This document shows positions 3,682 through 5,108 of a stretch of 5,108 bases of DNA, piece by piece. Location of the stretch: assembly GCA_947302675.1 (NCBI GenBank), contig CAMYWI010000128.1, positions 1-5,108 of the forward strand, written 5' to 3'. The first letter of the stretch is position 1; each line of letters opens with the position of its first letter. Under the pieces are notes generated by a model. That model was not told the DNA's origin. It was given only the letters and a program-made list of their open reading frames with translations, and ran no database searches. This DNA comes from an uncultured Selenomonadales bacterium (GTDB lineage Bacteria; Bacillota_C; Negativicutes; Selenomonadales; Selenomonadaceae). The translations under genes were made by a program, and so were the position numbers.

Positions 3682-5108
3682 GCAGAATTCGTGAGCTTGC
3701 CGTTACTCTCCGAACCGTCAGCGAATTGGAAAGTTATTTCCGCGTCCTTAGCGTCGCGAACTTTGATAGACGCCGCGCCGATTTTGAACGTGACGTTGGA
3801 GCCGCTCATCATGACCTTATCGATTGAGCCGCTCGCCAAGAAAATTTTATCGTCGCCCGCCGCGTAGTCGAAAATCGTATCCTTGCCGTCGCCGCTCTCG
3901 AAGTAGAAAACGTCCTTGCCCGCGCCGCCCCACAATGAATCGTTGCCCTTGTTGCCAAACAAAGTGTCGTTGCCCGCGTCGCCCCAGATTTTATCGTTGC
4001 CGAGTTCGCCAAAAAGCAAATCATTACCCGCGCCGCCGTTGAGCGAATCGTTACCCTTTCCGCCGCTCAAAAGGTCGTCGCCCGCGTCGCCGAAAAGTTT
4101 ATCGTTGCCCGTCTCGCCGTAAAGCGAATCACTTCCCGCGCCGCCCAACAAAGAATCATTTCCCTTGCCGCCATAAATCGTGTCGTTGCCAGAGCCGCCG
4201 AGAATTGTATTAGCTTTGGCGTTGCCGGAAATTTCAATCGCGGTCGTGAGTTCGGAGGCGTCGATAACTTTAACTTTCTTGCCGTACGTTGAAGAGTCGA
4301 GCTTGTCGCCGTGCCCGCTGATAACGCTAACGGTCGTCATCGCCGTGTTGTACTTGATATAAGCGTCGTTGGGGTCGAGAACGTCGGGCAAAGTCTCAAC
4401 TGAAACGTCGACGCTTTGCTTAGCCAAGTAGCTGACCAAGCTGTTTTGCTCCTTGAGAAACTTCGCAGTCGCCTTCGAGATGTCGGAATAATCGCTGTTG
4501 CTTGAATCAATTTCCTTCTGCAGTTTGTTATAAGCCTTAGTCAAATCGCCGTAGTCGGAGAGCGCGGCGTTGAGGTAGGAGTTTTCGGGCAGAGCGTCCT
4601 TGATTTTTTTCTTAGCCTCGCTTTTGAGCGAACCGCTTGTGCTTACTTTGAGCAATTCTTTAAGCTCGGAAGAAGGCAGATTGGAATAAATCGCCTGCAA
4701 CAAATCGGGCGCGTTGTCCTTTAAGACGTTAAAGCACGCGCCCAAAACCGCGTCGGATAATTGTTTCTCAATCGTCCAAAGCGACGCGAAGTATTTAAAC
4801 AGCGCAGTCTTGCCGAAGAATTCGTTATCCCAACTGAGGAGCGAAGTTTTCTTGCCGCTTTTAATCTTCGCCACGCTGTCAATGCCGACACTGCTAAGCG
4901 GAAAGGAAATTTTATAAGTGGTCGTGTCGTCGCCGTCAGTGACTTTAACTTTCCTGCTGTTGACGGGGCGGGTTAGCGTGTCGATAACGTCAGCTATTTT
5001 TTCGTCCCAAGTCTTGCCCTTCGCAATGAGCGTGTCAAAAACTTCGCCCGCGTCCTTTTCCTTGAGCGCGTCGTAGTAAGCCGTCATGACTTCGCGATAA
5101 ACTTCGTC
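3675..5108 (-). CDS. RTX calcium-binding repeat protein (5' end outside window)
   Basis: The frame is open from the right edge for 477 codons to TGA at 3675. An internal ATG at 5085-5087 has no convincing ribosome binding site, and the seven codons before it (DEVYREV) continue sensibly, so the true start is probably beyond the window. Numbering from that Met: residues 1-230 are mostly polar and helical, with a possible coiled coil near 180-222 (YNKLQKEIDSS, AKFLKEQNS). A beta-like linker with VKVIDASEL (272-280) leads into the repeats. Eleven consecutive nonapeptides GGxGxDxUx (297-395), preceded by a degenerate copy (288-296), form the calcium-binding parallel beta-roll. Residues 396-470 are beta-rich, acidic and end SNGKLTNSAG; such tails commonly hold the type I secretion signal. 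Secretion by an ABC/MFP/TolC-type exporter is inferred from the family; no exporter gene is in view. I recognise no catalytic motif in the N-terminal part. It is cotranscribed with the small membrane protein downstream. Confidence 0.85.
   Translation of the reverse strand, partial: DEVYREVMTAYYDALKEKDAGEVFDTLIAKGKTWDEKIADVIDTLTRPVNSRKVKVTDGDDTTTYKISFPLSSVGIDSVAKIKSGKKTSLLSWDNEFFGKTALFKYFASLWTIEKQLSDAVLGACFNVLKDNAPDLLQAIYSNLPSSELKELLKVSTSGSLKSEAKKKIKDALPENSYLNAALSDYGDLTKAYNKLQKEIDSSNSDYSDISKATAKFLKEQNSLVSYLAKQSVDVSVETLPDVLDPNDAYIKYNTAMTTVSVISGHGDKLDSSTYGKKVKVIDASELTTAIEISGNAKANTILGGSGNDTIYGGKGNDSLLGGAGSDSLYGETGNDKLFGDAGDDLLSGGKGNDSLNGGAGNDLLFGELGNDKIWGDAGNDTLFGNKGNDSLWGGAGKDVFYFESGDGKDTIFDYAAGDDKIFLASGSIDKVMMSGSNVTFKIGAASIKVRDAKDAEITFQFADGSESNGKLTNSAG
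3903..4226 (-). repeat. RTX nonapeptide array with a 108-bp higher-order unit
   Basis: Twelve 27-bp units in tandem; the first (4200-4226, GNAKANTIL) is degenerate. From 4172 downwards the third residue of each nonamer follows K-A-T-A, K-A-L-A, K-A. This gives a four-nonamer, 36-residue period: 4065-4172, 3957-4064, and a half unit 3903-3956. On the plus strand the array shows as recurring tcgttgcc and cccgcgccgcc words. Confidence 0.88.

Noticed and set aside
3824..4122. Plus-strand Arg/Pro/Ser-rich open frames opposite the RTX repeats
   Set aside because: They are antisense shadows of the GC-rich nonapeptide array; their low-complexity repeats simply mirror it.
3903..4226. A CRISPR-like periodic array
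   Set aside because: The 27-bp period is the RTX nonapeptide code, with no spacers of unrelated sequence between repeats.

Overview
The window looks like ordinary chromosome from a diderm Firmicute, most likely of the Negativicutes (Selenomonas-like). This is an inference from several traits. The ribosome binding sites are strong and Firmicute-like (AAAGGAGGTC, GGAGGAA). There is a flagellar-type FliD-like protein, a large RTX calcium-binding protein, and a secreted protein with a TYGTEQ-type repeat that I associate from memory with Selenomonas-type genomes. No rRNA, tRNA, CRISPR array, insertion sequence or phage gene is visible.

Layout from left to right. A secreted repeat protein (minus strand, cut by the left edge) is divergent from a short FliD-like protein (plus strand, 483-1286). 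The gap between them holds two back-to-back promoters. A bidirectional terminator (1301-1341) separates the FliD-like gene from a convergent YbjN-domain gene (minus, 1376-1846). That gene is divergent from a CLC-type chloride transporter gene (plus, 1939-3282), which appears to start with TTG. A second bidirectional hairpin (3277-3315), whose left arm contains the clc stop codon, separates clc from a minus-strand pair. The upstream gene of the pair is an RTX protein (3675 to beyond the right edge). The downstream gene is a small proline-rich membrane-anchored protein (3314-3670), 4 nt after it.

No single pathway links all the genes. Three independent surface or envelope units (repeat protein, FliD-like protein, RTX protein plus anchored partner) flank two housekeeping-type genes (YbjN-like, CLC). 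The points most worth a second look are: the CLC protein, which lacks both the gating glutamate (Ala in a GRAGI motif) and the central tyrosine (Phe); the stand-alone, shortened FliD-like protein with C-ending codon use; and the RTX/membrane-protein pair with a 36-residue higher-order repeat. I did not find a clearly new multi-gene system.
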